Shown one piece after another: positions 44,306 through 52,609 of a stretch of 64,000 bases of DNA (its first letter is position 1; every line of letters begins with the position of its first letter). Location of the stretch: the NCBI RefSeq assembly GCF_002013895.1, contig NZ_MAFQ01000005.1:496001-560000 (forward strand), in the 5' to 3' direction. This stretch comes from Mycobacteroides franklinii (GTDB lineage: Bacteria; Actinomycetota; Actinomycetes; Mycobacteriales; Mycobacteriaceae). Both the position numbers and the translations under genes were made by a program. The notes beneath the pieces were generated by a model that saw only the letters and a list, made by a program, of their open reading frames with translations, made no database searches and had not been told where the DNA came from.

Positions 44306-45457
44306 TCAAAGCCTTTCGATGATGGTGACGTTGGCCTGCCCGCCACCTTCACACATGGTCTGCAAGCCGTATCGGCCTCCGGTGCGCTCCAATTCGTGCA
44401 GCAGGGAAGTCATCAGTCGGGCACCCGTGCATCCAATGGGGTGGCCGAGTGCGATAGCTCCGCCGTTCGGGTTGACCTTCGCCGGATCGGCCTTCAACTC
44501 GGCAAGCCAGGCAAGCACGACAGGAGCGAACGCCTCGTTGATCTCGACAACATCGATGTCGTCGATCGACATACCGGTGCGCTTGAGTGCGTGCTGTGTG
44601 GCGGGAATGGGGGCTGTCAGCAGCATGACGGGATCTGCCCCGAGCGCAGACAAGTGATGAATCCGCGCACGCGGAGTCAGCCCGAACCTGTTGACGGCGT
44701 CTTCAGAGGCGATCAGGAGTGCCGCCGCCCCGTCAGAGATCTGACTCGCGACAGCGGCGGTGAGTACGCCACCCTCGACGAGCGTGCGCAGGCCAGCCAT
44801 CTTCTCCAGGGACGTGTCTGCTCGAGGTCCTTCGTCAATGCTGATTCCCGCATAGGGGGTGATCTCCTTCGTGAACCGCCCGTCGGCCATGGCTGCAAGA
44901 GCCCGCTGATGGCTGGCGAATGCGAAACGTTCGTTTTCCTCGCGGGTCAGATTCCACTGGCTGGCAATCAATTCCGCGCCACGGAACTGAGAGATCTCCT
45001 GATCGCCGTAGCGTTCGTGCCAACCTTCGCACCCGGTCCATGGGTCTGTCGAACCGTATGCTTCCCCAGCGCCGAAAGCGCACAGAATGGGGAATTGGCT
45101 CATCTTTTGCACGCCGCCCGCGACGATGAGATCGGCGGTACCGCTCATCACGGCCTGCGCGGCGAAGTGCACTGCCTGCTGGGCGGAGCCGCATTGACGG
45201 TCAATGGTTACGCCGGGGACTGACTCGGGCAGGCCAGCTGCCAGGGCCGCAGTACGCGCGATATCGCCGGCCTGAGCCCCGATGTTGTCGAGGCAGCCAA
45301 GAATGACGTCATCGATGGCGGCCGGGTCGATGTCGTGGCGACCGACCACAGTCTTGATCACGTGTGCTGCCATATCTGCCGGGTGTATGCCGGCGAGGCC
45401 TCCGCCCCGTTTTCCGACCGGGGTGCGGGTGGCGTCGACAATGTAAGCCTCAGTCAT
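44306..45457 (-). CDS. Acetyl-CoA acetyltransferase (thiolase)
   Basis: A 383-residue FadA-type thiolase. IDRQCGSAQQAV has the nucleophile, NEAFAPV and GHPIGCTGARL the other catalytic elements, and MCEGGGQA the second cysteine region. There is no ribosome site before the ATG. A TAGATT -10 hexamer ends six bases upstream of the ATG, so the transcript is probably leaderless. The promoter overlaps a 21-base motif shared with 49140-49160. It is the first gene of a two-gene operon with the acyl-CoA dehydrogenase. Confidence 0.92.
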   Translation of the reverse strand: MTEAYIVDATRTPVGKRGGGLAGIHPADMAAHVIKTVVGRHDIDPAAIDDVILGCLDNIGAQAGDIARTAALAAGLPESVPGVTIDRQCGSAQQAVHFAAQAVMSGTADLIVAGGVQKMSQFPILCAFGAGEAYGSTDPWTGCEGWHERYGDQEISQFRGAELIASQWNLTREENERFAFASHQRALAAMADGRFTKEITPYAGISIDEGPRADTSLEKMAGLRTLVEGGVLTAAVASQISDGAAALLIASEDAVNRFGLTPRARIHHLSALGADPVMLLTAPIPATQHALKRTGMSIDDIDVVEINEAFAPVVLAWLAELKADPAKVNPNGGAIALGHPIGCTGARLMTSLLHELERTGGRYGLQTMCEGGGQANVTIIERL

Positions 45458-45463
45458 GCGATT

Positions 45464-45484
45464 AATCTAACATAGAATCAAAAA
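45464..45484. promoter_or_regulatory. Leaderless promoter and putative operator of the thiolase gene
   Basis: On the minus strand TAGATT (45464-45469) is a TANNNT -10 element six bases before the thiolase ATG. The 21-base segment matches 49140-49160 at 18 positions, both containing TAACATAGAAT. An imperfect dyad (AATCTA-ACA-TAGAAT) fits a TetR-type operator. Two paralogous TetR genes lie close to the two copies. Confidence 0.65.
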
Positions 45485-45530
45485 TGTACTCGATTATTGA
45501 TGACGCACCGTGCGGGGCTTATTTCCTGCT

Positions 45531-46178
45531 CTACGTTGACTTGCGGCGAGACTTCGGTTGAGGCGAGCTCAGGCCATGTCGGACGAAAATTTGTGCGTTG
45601 GAGACGATTGTGTCGATCGAACTGCGTCGGGGGTCCCACCACTCGGCGGCCCAGTTGAGCGCACCCATGACGAGGGCTTGGGCCAGGGGCGCGTTGAGGT
45701 CGCTGCGGATCTGTCCTTCTGCTACAGCGTCATTCATTAGTTGGCGCCAGATGCGAGTGTATGCGGCTTCTTCTTTCCGCTGCCGTGCTCGCAGGTGTTC
45801 GGGTATCTGGCCGGAGTTCCGGATTGAAGCTCTGGCGTAATCGGACAGTTCCAGCTCATGGCGCAGATGTGACTGCACCGCAGCCATGATCCGGTCCATG
45901 GGTGACGTGCTTCGCGGGAGTTCTTTCAACTCGTCTTGCAGGAATCGGCGTAGATCGCTGATACCGCAGAACATGACTTCTTCGATGAGGTCTTCGCGTG
46001 AGGGAAAGTAGTAGTAGATCGCCGGTGCCTGCAGCTCGGCGTATTCGGCGACGTCGGTCAGCCGTGTGCCCGCATATCCCTTGACGCTCAGGACGTGCGC
46101 TGCCGCATCAAGGATGCGTGACCTGGTGCGCTGTGCTTTGGTGTCGCTGAGTTCGGGGGGTGTGCGCTTCCTCGGCAT
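45531..46178 (-). CDS. TetR-family regulator (paralogue 1)
   Basis: A 215-residue TetR protein. The N-terminal helix-turn-helix runs from about residue 20 to 65 (RSRILDAAAHVLSVKGYAGT, LQAPAIYYYFPSREDLIEEVM). The ligand domain contains HELELSDYARASIRNSGQIP and ALNWAAEWWDPRR. It is plainly paralogous to the regulator at 48353-49018, sharing LQAPAIYYYFPSR and HELELSDY. A TATCAT -10 ends six bases before the ATG and no ribosome site is seen, so it is probably leaderless. It likely controls the thiolase/dehydrogenase genes beside it. Confidence 0.9.
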   Translation of the reverse strand: MPRKRTPPELSDTKAQRTRSRILDAAAHVLSVKGYAGTRLTDVAEYAELQAPAIYYYFPSREDLIEEVMFCGISDLRRFLQDELKELPRSTSPMDRIMAAVQSHLRHELELSDYARASIRNSGQIPEHLRARQRKEEAAYTRIWRQLMNDAVAEGQIRSDLNAPLAQALVMGALNWAAEWWDPRRSSIDTIVSNAQIFVRHGLSSPQPKSRRKST

Positions 46179-46184
46179 TGATTG

Positions 46185-46190
46185 ATGATA
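46185..46190 (-). promoter_or_regulatory. -10 element of a leaderless TetR gene
   Basis: TATCAT on the minus strand, six bases before the ATG at 46178. This spacing puts transcription start at or next to the start codon. Confidence 0.6.
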
Positions 46191-46267
46191 GGAGGGCCTG
46201 GGGGCGTGGTGGGCAATGACACCAGATACGGAGGTGCAGGCGCCAGTATCCGTTGCACTTCGCGGGT

Positions 46268-47422
46268 TTAGATGCCGCCTCGGGCGACCAGTTGGTCGGC
46301 GATGACATTGCGCTGTATCTCATTGGTGCCCTCGCCGACGATCATGAGGGGCGCGTCGCGGAAGTAGCGCTCGACATCGAATTCTGTTGAATAGCCGTAG
46401 CCGCCATGGATGCGAACCGCGTTGAGTGCGATGTCCATAGCGGCCTCGGAGGCGAACAGTTTCGCCATGCCCGCCTCCATGTCGGCGCGCTCACCGCTGT
46501 CGTATCGGTCGGCGGCATGCAGCGTGAGTTGGCGAGCGGCCGTCAGCTTGGTCGCCATGTCTGCTAGATAGTGCCCGATAGCCTGGTGTCGCCAAATGGG
46601 CTTGCCGAAGCTCTCGCGCTCCTGTGCGTAGACCAGCGCATCATTGAGTGCTGCGGTCGCAACGCCCAGCGCGCGGGATGCCACCTGTATACGACCGGTC
46701 TCAAGGCCCTTCATCATGTGAGCGAAACCGCGACCCGGTTCGCCCCCAAGAATGGCGGAAATCGGGGCGCGGTAGTCGTTGAAAGACAACTCGCAAGACT
46801 CGACACCCTTGTATCCCAATTTGGGCAGATCACGAGATATGTTCAGGCCCGTACCGGGCTCCACCAGCACCACCGAGATGCCTGCGTGCCTGGGGTTCGC
46901 CATGGGATCCGTCTTGCAGAGCAACGCGATCAGTCCGGAGCGTCGTGCGTTGGATATCCAGGTCTTGGAGCCGTTGATTATGAGCTGATCGCCCTCTCGC
47001 CGGGCTACTGTGCTCATGTTCTGCAAGTCCGAACCACCGCCGGGCTCGGTGAGTGCCATCGTTGCGCGCAACTCTCCCGAAGCCATTGCAGGCAGGTACT
47101 TTTGTCTCTGTTCGGCGGTGCCGAACAGAGACAAAAGTTTGGCCACGACGGTGTGGCCGCCCATGGCGCCAGCCAGACTCATCCACCCGCGGGCAAGCTC
47201 CTGAGTGACAAGGACGTAGCAGCGAGTCGATACGGGCGTGCCGCCATACTCCTCGGGGACGGCCAGCCCGTAGATGCCGATGCGTTTCATCTGCTCTATC
47301 CACGCTTCGGGATATTCATTGGCGTGCTCAACTTCACGGACCGACGGTCGAACGTCGCGGTCAACGAACGCGCGGACGGTATCGACCAGCATGGTCTCTT
47401 CATCGTTGAGGAGAGTCGTCAT
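46268..47422 (-). CDS. Acyl-CoA dehydrogenase
   Basis: A 384-residue dehydrogenase distinct from the one at 43148. MALTEPGGGSDLQNM is the FAD loop, IHGGYGYSTEFDVER contains the catalytic Glu, and LMIVGEGTNEIQRNVIADQL the C-terminal motif. A TATCGT -10 element ends seven bases before the ATG with no ribosome site, pointing to a leaderless message. Upstream lies an AT-rich stretch containing TAGAAT, the half-site also present in the motifs at 45464 and 49140, so the same regulators may act here. Confidence 0.92.
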   Translation of the reverse strand: MTTLLNDEETMLVDTVRAFVDRDVRPSVREVEHANEYPEAWIEQMKRIGIYGLAVPEEYGGTPVSTRCYVLVTQELARGWMSLAGAMGGHTVVAKLLSLFGTAEQRQKYLPAMASGELRATMALTEPGGGSDLQNMSTVARREGDQLIINGSKTWISNARRSGLIALLCKTDPMANPRHAGISVVLVEPGTGLNISRDLPKLGYKGVESCELSFNDYRAPISAILGGEPGRGFAHMMKGLETGRIQVASRALGVATAALNDALVYAQERESFGKPIWRHQAIGHYLADMATKLTAARQLTLHAADRYDSGERADMEAGMAKLFASEAAMDIALNAVRIHGGYGYSTEFDVERYFRDAPLMIVGEGTNEIQRNVIADQLVARGGI

Positions 47423-47429
47423 GCTGGTA

Positions 47430-47435
47430 ACGATA
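47430..47435 (-). promoter_or_regulatory. -10 element of a leaderless acyl-CoA dehydrogenase gene
   Basis: TATCGT on the minus strand, seven bases before the ATG at 47422, with the AT-rich TAGAAT-containing segment about ten to thirty bases further upstream as a candidate operator. Confidence 0.6.
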
Positions 47436-47527
47436 CCTGTTTCTATTCCATATTAAAATTCTAGGCTGGGTGAGTGCTTCTGAACTGTGCATGAGGGGCT
47501 GAACGTCTCAGCGCCCGTTGCTCGCGG

Positions 47528-48112
47528 TTACTTCTGAGGGTTAGCCCGGGTCCTCTTGGCGACGGCGGGGCCGGGTGGTCTGGGGGCATCGAGGGTGCTG
47601 ATCAACTCGGCCAGAATCGACTCCAAACCGGCCACGTCGGGCGCGAGGGTTGCCTGCTCATAGCCCACCAACAGGTATACAGCGGTATCGGCGAACTGTT
47701 TGGCCTTCTGCGGATCGGCGGTTATTTCGAGGGCGGAGTCAAGGACGATTTGATGCCGAAGAGCGTCAACTTCAACTTGAGTCGCTCGGACTTCGGTATC
47801 TGTGCTGCTCCATGCGCGAAAGCCGGCCTCTGCGCGGTGGTTCAAACCCACGGCGACACGGGCGAGCTGTGCGATGCGACGGCTCGGGTCGGGTTCGGTT
47901 CTGGCCAGAGCTAGCTGGGAAGTCGTGGCCTCCGTCTTCCAATGCTCTACGAGTTCGCGTCGATAGTGAGTCCAACTCGGGAAAAAGTGATAAAACGAGC
48001 CCGTCGTGACACCGAGTCGACGGCATACCTCAGCGAGCTTGAGGCCCAGATATCCAGCGTCCGCCAGAACTTCGTAGCCCACTGCGAAGTAGTCGCTCCG
48101 CGCTACCGCCAT
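47528..48112 (-). CDS. TetR-family regulator
   Basis: A 194-residue TetR-like protein. The helix-turn-helix (GYEVLADAGYLGLKLAEVCRRLGVTTGSFYHFFPSW) occupies about residues 10-45; the C-terminal domain is helical with VYLLVGYEQATLAPD and a basic proline-containing tail. It is not close to the paralogous pair beside it. The start is uncertain: ATG 48112 fits the family better, GTG 48133 adds seven residues, and neither has a good ribosome site. Target unknown; the adjacent dehydrogenase gene is a candidate. Confidence 0.85.
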   Translation of the reverse strand: MAVARSDYFAVGYEVLADAGYLGLKLAEVCRRLGVTTGSFYHFFPSWTHYRRELVEHWKTEATTSQLALARTEPDPSRRIAQLARVAVGLNHRAEAGFRAWSSTDTEVRATQVEVDALRHQIVLDSALEITADPQKAKQFADTAVYLLVGYEQATLAPDVAGLESILAELISTLDAPRPPGPAVAKRTRANPQK

Positions 48113-48352
48113 CGTGGATGGGCTTCTATGCACGCCGCAGCATGGGCTCCGGCCTCAGTCGATGTGGCGAGTGATTGCACGAGAGTGCCTCTTCCCTTAG
48201 CGGTCCCGGCGACGGGCCAATGGATCCGGCGCGGAATCCGGGTCTGAGCGGAGATCCGGCAGAAGCCAGCACCTCTTAGCAGTAGTGATGTGCCGCAACA
48301 CACTACAGACAATCTATCATGAATTAAAATACACTCCGCGTCCAAAGCTCGG

Positions 48353-49018
48353 TCATCGGGTCCTCGTCTCGGTGGCCAGCCCATGGCGGATCATTGACTG
48401 GGCGGTGCTCACCACTGCCTCAACGGAGCCTCGGCGCGGATTCCACCATTCGACAGCCCAGTTCAGGGCGCCGAGGACCAGCATCTGTGCAATGTAAAGG
48501 TCTAACTCAGGCCGCAGAATCCCTTCGCGTGCAACATCATTGATTATCTTGCGCCACACATCGCCATACTGTTCCTCTTCACGGATCTGACGCTTGCGGA
48601 TCTTGACAGGTATCTGACCTGCATTGCGGATCGAGGCGGTCGTATAGTCCGAGAGCTCCAGCTCGTGGATCAGATGTGCTTCGGCCGCCGCGAGTAGCCG
48701 TTCGAGCGCGGGCGTGCCATCGGGAAGCTCGTCCAAGACTTTTCCGACATATGTTCGCATGTCGGCGATTCCGGCCCACATGACCTCTTCGATCAGGTCG
48801 TCGCGCGATGGAAAGTAGTAGTAGATCGCCGGAGCTTGCAGTTCGGCCACCGATGCGACGTCGACCAGTCGCAGACCCGCATAGCCGCGAGTGGAGAGGA
48901 CTTGCGCTGCCGCGTCCAGGATGCGGGATCGCGTCAACGCTGATTTCGAATCAAGCGCTGCGGTGTCCTCATCGAGATTGTCACCCGATGTCGCATCCTG
49001 AACATTTCGCCTGGTCAT
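48353..49018 (-). CDS. TetR-family regulator (paralogue 2)
   Basis: A 221-residue TetR protein. Helix-turn-helix RSRILDAAAQVLSTRGYAGL and LQAPAIYYYFPSRDDLIEEVM; ligand domain HELELSDYTTASIRNAGQIP and GALNWAVEWWNPRRGS. It is a clear paralogue of the regulator at 45531-46178. I chose the ATG at 49018 because a perfect TATAAT ends seven bases upstream, giving a leaderless start; the frame extends 20 codons further upstream but would pass through that promoter. It is divergent from the double-hotdog gene at 49229. Confidence 0.9.
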   Translation of the reverse strand: MTRRNVQDATSGDNLDEDTAALDSKSALTRSRILDAAAQVLSTRGYAGLRLVDVASVAELQAPAIYYYFPSRDDLIEEVMWAGIADMRTYVGKVLDELPDGTPALERLLAAAEAHLIHELELSDYTTASIRNAGQIPVKIRKRQIREEEQYGDVWRKIINDVAREGILRPELDLYIAQMLVLGALNWAVEWWNPRRGSVEAVVSTAQSMIRHGLATETRTR

Positions 49019-49025
49019 TCCAAGA

Positions 49026-49031
49026 ATTATA
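49026..49031 (-). promoter_or_regulatory. Consensus -10 (TATAAT) of a leaderless TetR gene
   Basis: TATAAT on the minus strand, seven bases before the ATG at 49018. The match to consensus is exact. No convincing -35 hexamer is seen. Confidence 0.65.
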
Positions 49032-49139
49032 TGGGGTTGGACGAAGATCCGGCACACGGGGCGGCTCTGTAACATCAATTAGATCCTGGTGATCAGTCTG
49101 TCGGCGGACTGGCGGGCAAGCTGACGCAGTCCTCTGCGG

Positions 49140-49160
49140 TATTTAACATAGAATAAAAAA
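49140..49160. promoter_or_regulatory. Second copy of the TAACATAGAAT motif
   Basis: This 21-base segment matches 45464-45484 at 18 positions. It lies in the divergent space between TetR paralogue 2 and the double-hotdog hydratase gene. On the plus strand it contains TAGAAT, a possible -10 for the hydratase gene. It is a candidate operator for one or both paralogous regulators. Confidence 0.6.
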
Positions 49161-49228
49161 CTGTCGGCCATGACCCAGCTCGCACAGCGGGCTGGGTAGA
49201 ACAACAAGAAGTTTGCTGGAGGTATGAG

Positions 49229-50203
49229 GTGAAGCATCGGGCGGAGGGGCCGTACTTCGAGGAGTTGGAGATTGACCAGGTGTTCGATGATGCGCCAGGC
49301 TGCACGCTCACGGCCGGTCGTCAGGCGGTTCACCAGGCGATCGTCGGGGATCGGCTACAGCTTCCCCTTGACGACCAGTTGGCCACGGTTGTTGCGGGTG
49401 GCCCAGTTGCGCATCCTGCCTTTGTCTGGGACGTCGCTATAGGGCAGTCAACTGTCGCTACGCATCATGTCAAGGCGAACCTGTTCTACCGCAACCTGAT
49501 GTTTCACAGAATCCCGTTGCTGGGCGACACCCTGCGCACGGTTACGCGCGTCGTCGGCCTAAGGGAGAACGGGCGCAGAGAGGGCCGCAGACCGACCGGG
49601 CTCGTGGCGCTGCGCATGACAACCGAGGATCAAGACGGGCGTGTCGTGCTCGACTTCTACCGGTGCGCAATGCTTCCACTTCGAAGCAGTGAGCCGACAG
49701 GTAGATCCGATGACCTGAGCGCGATTGGATCGGCCCTGCCCGACGGATTGGGAATGAGCGTGTCTGATTACGACCTCAGCGCAGTGCGGTCGAAGCCCAT
49801 GGCAATGCAGGTCGGTGAATCGATAGAAATAGTTGGCGGTGATGTTGTCAGCAGCGCTCCGGAGTTGGCGCGTCTGACTCTGAACATCGCGAGCGTCCAT
49901 CATGACCACTGTGCAGCTGGTCGGCGATTGGTATATGGCGGGCACACAATTGGGCTCGCTCTGTCGCAGGCGACGCGGGCATTCCCCGGCATGGTCTTTG
50001 TGCTTGGTTGGCACAGCTGCGACCATCTCGGCCCGGTTCGAGAAGGGGACACACTGCGCAGCGTTGTCGAATTGGAGCGCGTCGAGATCAACGAGTCCGG
50101 GGGCAGCGTGGTCCACCTGAGATCGAGGGTGGTCGCGGACGGGGACGATGTGGACGCAGCGAGACCGGTACTCGATTGGAGATTTGTAGCGTTGCTCGGA
50201 TGA
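49229..50203 (+). CDS. Double-hotdog MaoC-like acyl dehydratase
   Basis: A 324-residue protein made of two hotdog repeats. The first half has PAHPAFVWDVAIGQST and the second LTLNIASVHHDHCAAG with VYGGHTIGLALSQ and LGWHSCDHLGPVREGD. Such two-repeat MaoC proteins include mesaconyl-CoA hydratase-like enzymes and 2-enoyl-CoA hydratases. The GTG start follows GGAGG (49218-49222) at seven bases. It is divergent from TetR paralogue 2 and probably under its control. Confidence 0.82.
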   Translation: MKHRAEGPYFEELEIDQVFDDAPGCTLTAGRQAVHQAIVGDRLQLPLDDQLATVVAGGPVAHPAFVWDVAIGQSTVATHHVKANLFYRNLMFHRIPLLGDTLRTVTRVVGLRENGRREGRRPTGLVALRMTTEDQDGRVVLDFYRCAMLPLRSSEPTGRSDDLSAIGSALPDGLGMSVSDYDLSAVRSKPMAMQVGESIEIVGGDVVSSAPELARLTLNIASVHHDHCAAGRRLVYGGHTIGLALSQATRAFPGMVFVLGWHSCDHLGPVREGDTLRSVVELERVEINESGGSVVHLRSRVVADGDDVDAARPVLDWRFVALLG

Positions 50204-50281
50204 TCCAGGCCGTTGTTCGTCACTCACCAGCGGACCAGTGCTGGGGCTCGGCGTGTCGATCATCGAATAGTGTGTGTGGCG

Positions 50282-50914
50282 ATGGCTAAAGCGACGCGAC
50301 GACCGGCGGGCAGATTTCGATCAGTGGACACCGATGGTGCCGCTGCATCGGGCATCTTTGCCGCCCTGGCACGGTTGCTGGAGCGGGTGGCCTTCAGTGA
50401 CATCAGCGTCGCCCAGATCCTCGATGAGGCGAAGGTCTCGCGGGCAACGTTCTACTTCTACTTCTCATCGAAGTTTTCAGTGCTCGCGGGCCTGCTTACG
50501 CAGGCTATGGACGACATTTTCGAGACTGTGCAACCGTTTCTCGCTCGCTCGGCAGAGGACTCACCCGAAGCTGCTCTTGAGAGAAGTATCCGCGCTGTCA
50601 CCGAGGCTTGGCACCGCCACCGTGCGGTACTCAACGCGGTCAATCACCATTGGCAGAGTGACGCGGAACTGCGTGATTTATGGCTCGGTATTGTGGAGCG
50701 ATTCGTTGCTGCCGGAGCGAAAGAAATCGAGCGCGAGCGTGCCGCGGGCAAGATCACATCACCGGAGTCCGGGCGAACACTCGCATCTCTTCTCTTCTGG
50801 GGCACCGAACGTGTGCTGCATGTTGCTGGTCAGGGCATAGAACCCTCCTGGCCGGACGAAGGGGCGGCCGTGGGCCCGTTAGTAACTATGTGGCACGGCA
50901 CTCTCTACGGCTAG
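50282..50914 (+). CDS. TetR-family regulator, EthR-like
   Basis: A 210-residue TetR regulator with the helix-turn-helix ending in KVSRATFYFYFSSKFSVLAGL, a form common in EthR-type proteins; the ligand domain is helical. I chose ATG 50282 because the reading frame upstream has no gene-like character. It is co-directional with the double-hotdog gene, 78 bases downstream, and is the last gene before the junction region. Its target is unknown. Confidence 0.87.
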   Translation: MAKATRRPAGRFRSVDTDGAAASGIFAALARLLERVAFSDISVAQILDEAKVSRATFYFYFSSKFSVLAGLLTQAMDDIFETVQPFLARSAEDSPEAALERSIRAVTEAWHRHRAVLNAVNHHWQSDAELRDLWLGIVERFVAAGAKEIERERAAGKITSPESGRTLASLLFWGTERVLHVAGQGIEPSWPDEGAAVGPLVTMWHGTLYG

Positions 50915-51039
50915 ATCTATTGCTTAAGCGATGGCGTTGTACGCTTGTTGGGCGTTCCGGAATTGATACGTCCGCGTTCCTGCGCCTCAAAATTTGGTTA
51001 TGCGTGGGCCCGTGCCGACACAGTTTTCAACACGTGCTC

Positions 51040-51058
51040 CATTTCAAAAATTGAAATG
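51040..51058. promoter_or_regulatory. 19-bp perfect palindrome in junction region
   Basis: CATTTCAA and TTGAAATG flank AAA. It lies in the otherwise featureless AT-richer stretch 50915-51245 between a TetR gene and an antigen 85 remnant. It may be an operator left from a lost gene or a site for the upstream TetR. I see no gene in this stretch. Confidence 0.5.
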
Positions 51059-51248
51059 AATTTCAGGGCTCGTATCTGATTGCTCAGGCAACTAACAGCC
51101 GTGTCTGGATAATGAGAACAGTTGAACCATCACAGCGACAGAACTGAAACTAATGCCGTGCGTTGTTGCGTGGACCTATTTAATGCTGGAGAAATGATAC
51201 GAACTTGAGAATAAACCCAGATGACACGGCGTGAGGGATCGGCGCCGC

Positions 51249-51673
51249 AAGCACCTTTCTGATCAGAAATGGCAGATCAGGGTCGCCATGAGTGATGCTG
51301 GCGGCGTCAACGCTGACGACATGTGGGGCCTGACAGCGATCCGGCGCGGACCCGCAAGGACCCGTACCTGAATATCGACCAACTCATCGCGAACAACACC
51401 CGTCTGTGGATCTATTGCGGCAGTGGTGATGCCACTGATCTGGATCAGGGGCGCTGCGGTCTGAAAGTGATCTCCGCTGGTGTTATTGAAGGCCGTGCGA
51501 TCGTCTCGGACAAGAAGTTCGCTGAGGCCTACGGGTCGGCGGGCGGCACGAATGCATACTTCGACTTCCCCGCGGGTGACATTCATAACCAAACGTACCG
51601 GGGTAATCAGTTGCGGGCCATGAAAACCGACGCGGTTGGCTACCTGAACAAGTCGCCCTCGGCGTTGGGTTGA
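51249..51673 (+). pseudogene. C-terminal remnant of an antigen 85-type mycolyltransferase, frameshifted
   Basis: The first frame reads VAMSDAGGVNADDMWG, matching the VAMGDAGGxNAADMWGP segment of antigen 85 proteins as known. One base later in frame it continues as PDSDPARTRKDPYLNID, NTRLWIYCGSGD, DAYGS-like, FDFPAGDIHNQTY and LRAMKTDAVGYLN, the rest of the family's C-terminus. A single-base deletion near 51325 in GGGGCCT explains the break. The N-terminal domain with the catalytic Ser is absent, so no active enzyme is made. The remnant may mark the edge of an insertion or deletion. Confidence 0.8.
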
Positions 51674-51698
51674 CGGAGGGCGCCTCGAGGGCGGGCCC

Positions 51699-52466
51699 CT
51701 AGCGCCGCGCGGTGCGGCTGAGTCGGTGTGCGCGCCGGAGTAGCAGTTGTCCCAGTACCGGCTGCCGCTCGCGGTTGAACCGGGTCTCGATTCCGGTCAA
51801 AGTCAGTGCGCCGATGGGGTTTTGGCTGGTATCGAACACTGCTGCGGCCATACCCCAGGAACCTTCGACCACCTGACCGGGATTGATGGCCCAGCCGGTC
51901 TTTCGGGTGACCGCGATGCGCTCCCAGACGACATCGGTACGAAAACCGTTGCCCCATTCGGACTGTAGATCCGCTCGTTCCAGGTAGGCGTGGATCGCCT
52001 CGTCGGGCAGGTAGGCCAAGACGGCCATGCCTGACGAGACGACACCGAGCGGAAAGCGTGCACCCTCGTACAGCACATGCGACCGGATCGGAAAGTCCCC
52101 ATCCTCTCCCAGCAGCACGACGGTGTGATCACCGCGACGCAGGGAGAAGAAAGCGCTCTCGCCGGTTTCGCGTGCCAGTGCCGCCACGTCGGCCGCTGCC
52201 TTCTCGGTGATGTTGTAGCGGGGTGCCGATGCCGCACCTAACACGTAGATCTCCGGCCCCAGGAACCACTGGCCCGAGCGTGCGTCGCGCTCCACGAGGC
52301 CTTCCGCGGCGAGCGACTCCAGCAGGCGATGCGCGGTGGCTCGCGGGATGCGGGTGCGGCGGGCGAGTTCCGTGGTGCTCACGCCGGTTCCGGTATCTGC
52401 CGAGACCGCACGCAGCAGCGCCGCGGTGCGATGTACCACGCTGGGGGCCTCGGTCACACACCTCAC
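51699..52466 (-). CDS. IclR-family regulator
   Basis: A 255-residue IclR protein. The N-terminal winged helix has STTELARRTRIPRATAHRLLESLAAEGLV; the effector domain includes GDFPIRSHVLYEGARFPLGVVSSGMAVLAYLPD and a C-terminal IGALTLTGIETRF. The GTG start at 52466 or 52457 is possible. It is divergent from the MaoC-CitE operon, with about 140 bases between, and is the obvious candidate to control it. Confidence 0.9.
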   Translation of the reverse strand: MRCVTEAPSVVHRTAALLRAVSADTGTGVSTTELARRTRIPRATAHRLLESLAAEGLVERDARSGQWFLGPEIYVLGAASAPRYNITEKAAADVAALARETGESAFFSLRRGDHTVVLLGEDGDFPIRSHVLYEGARFPLGVVSSGMAVLAYLPDEAIHAYLERADLQSEWGNGFRTDVVWERIAVTRKTGWAINPGQVVEGSWGMAAAVFDTSQNPIGALTLTGIETRFNRERQPVLGQLLLRRAHRLSRTARR

Positions 52467-52609
52467 GGTACGCGTCCGCTGAATGGACGTTTGAGTTCTT
52501 TGGTGTTCATCGGGCGGGAATTATCATCGCCTTCCTTGCCCTGCAGTGCAGCTTTCCTCCATGGTGGGGTCACCGTTAAGTGGACGCCCGACTGGGCATG
52601 GAGGTGGTT

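Noticed and set aside
49018..49078. Longer start for TetR paralogue 2
   Set aside because: It would place the perfect TATAAT hexamer inside the coding region; the leaderless ATG at 49018 fits better.
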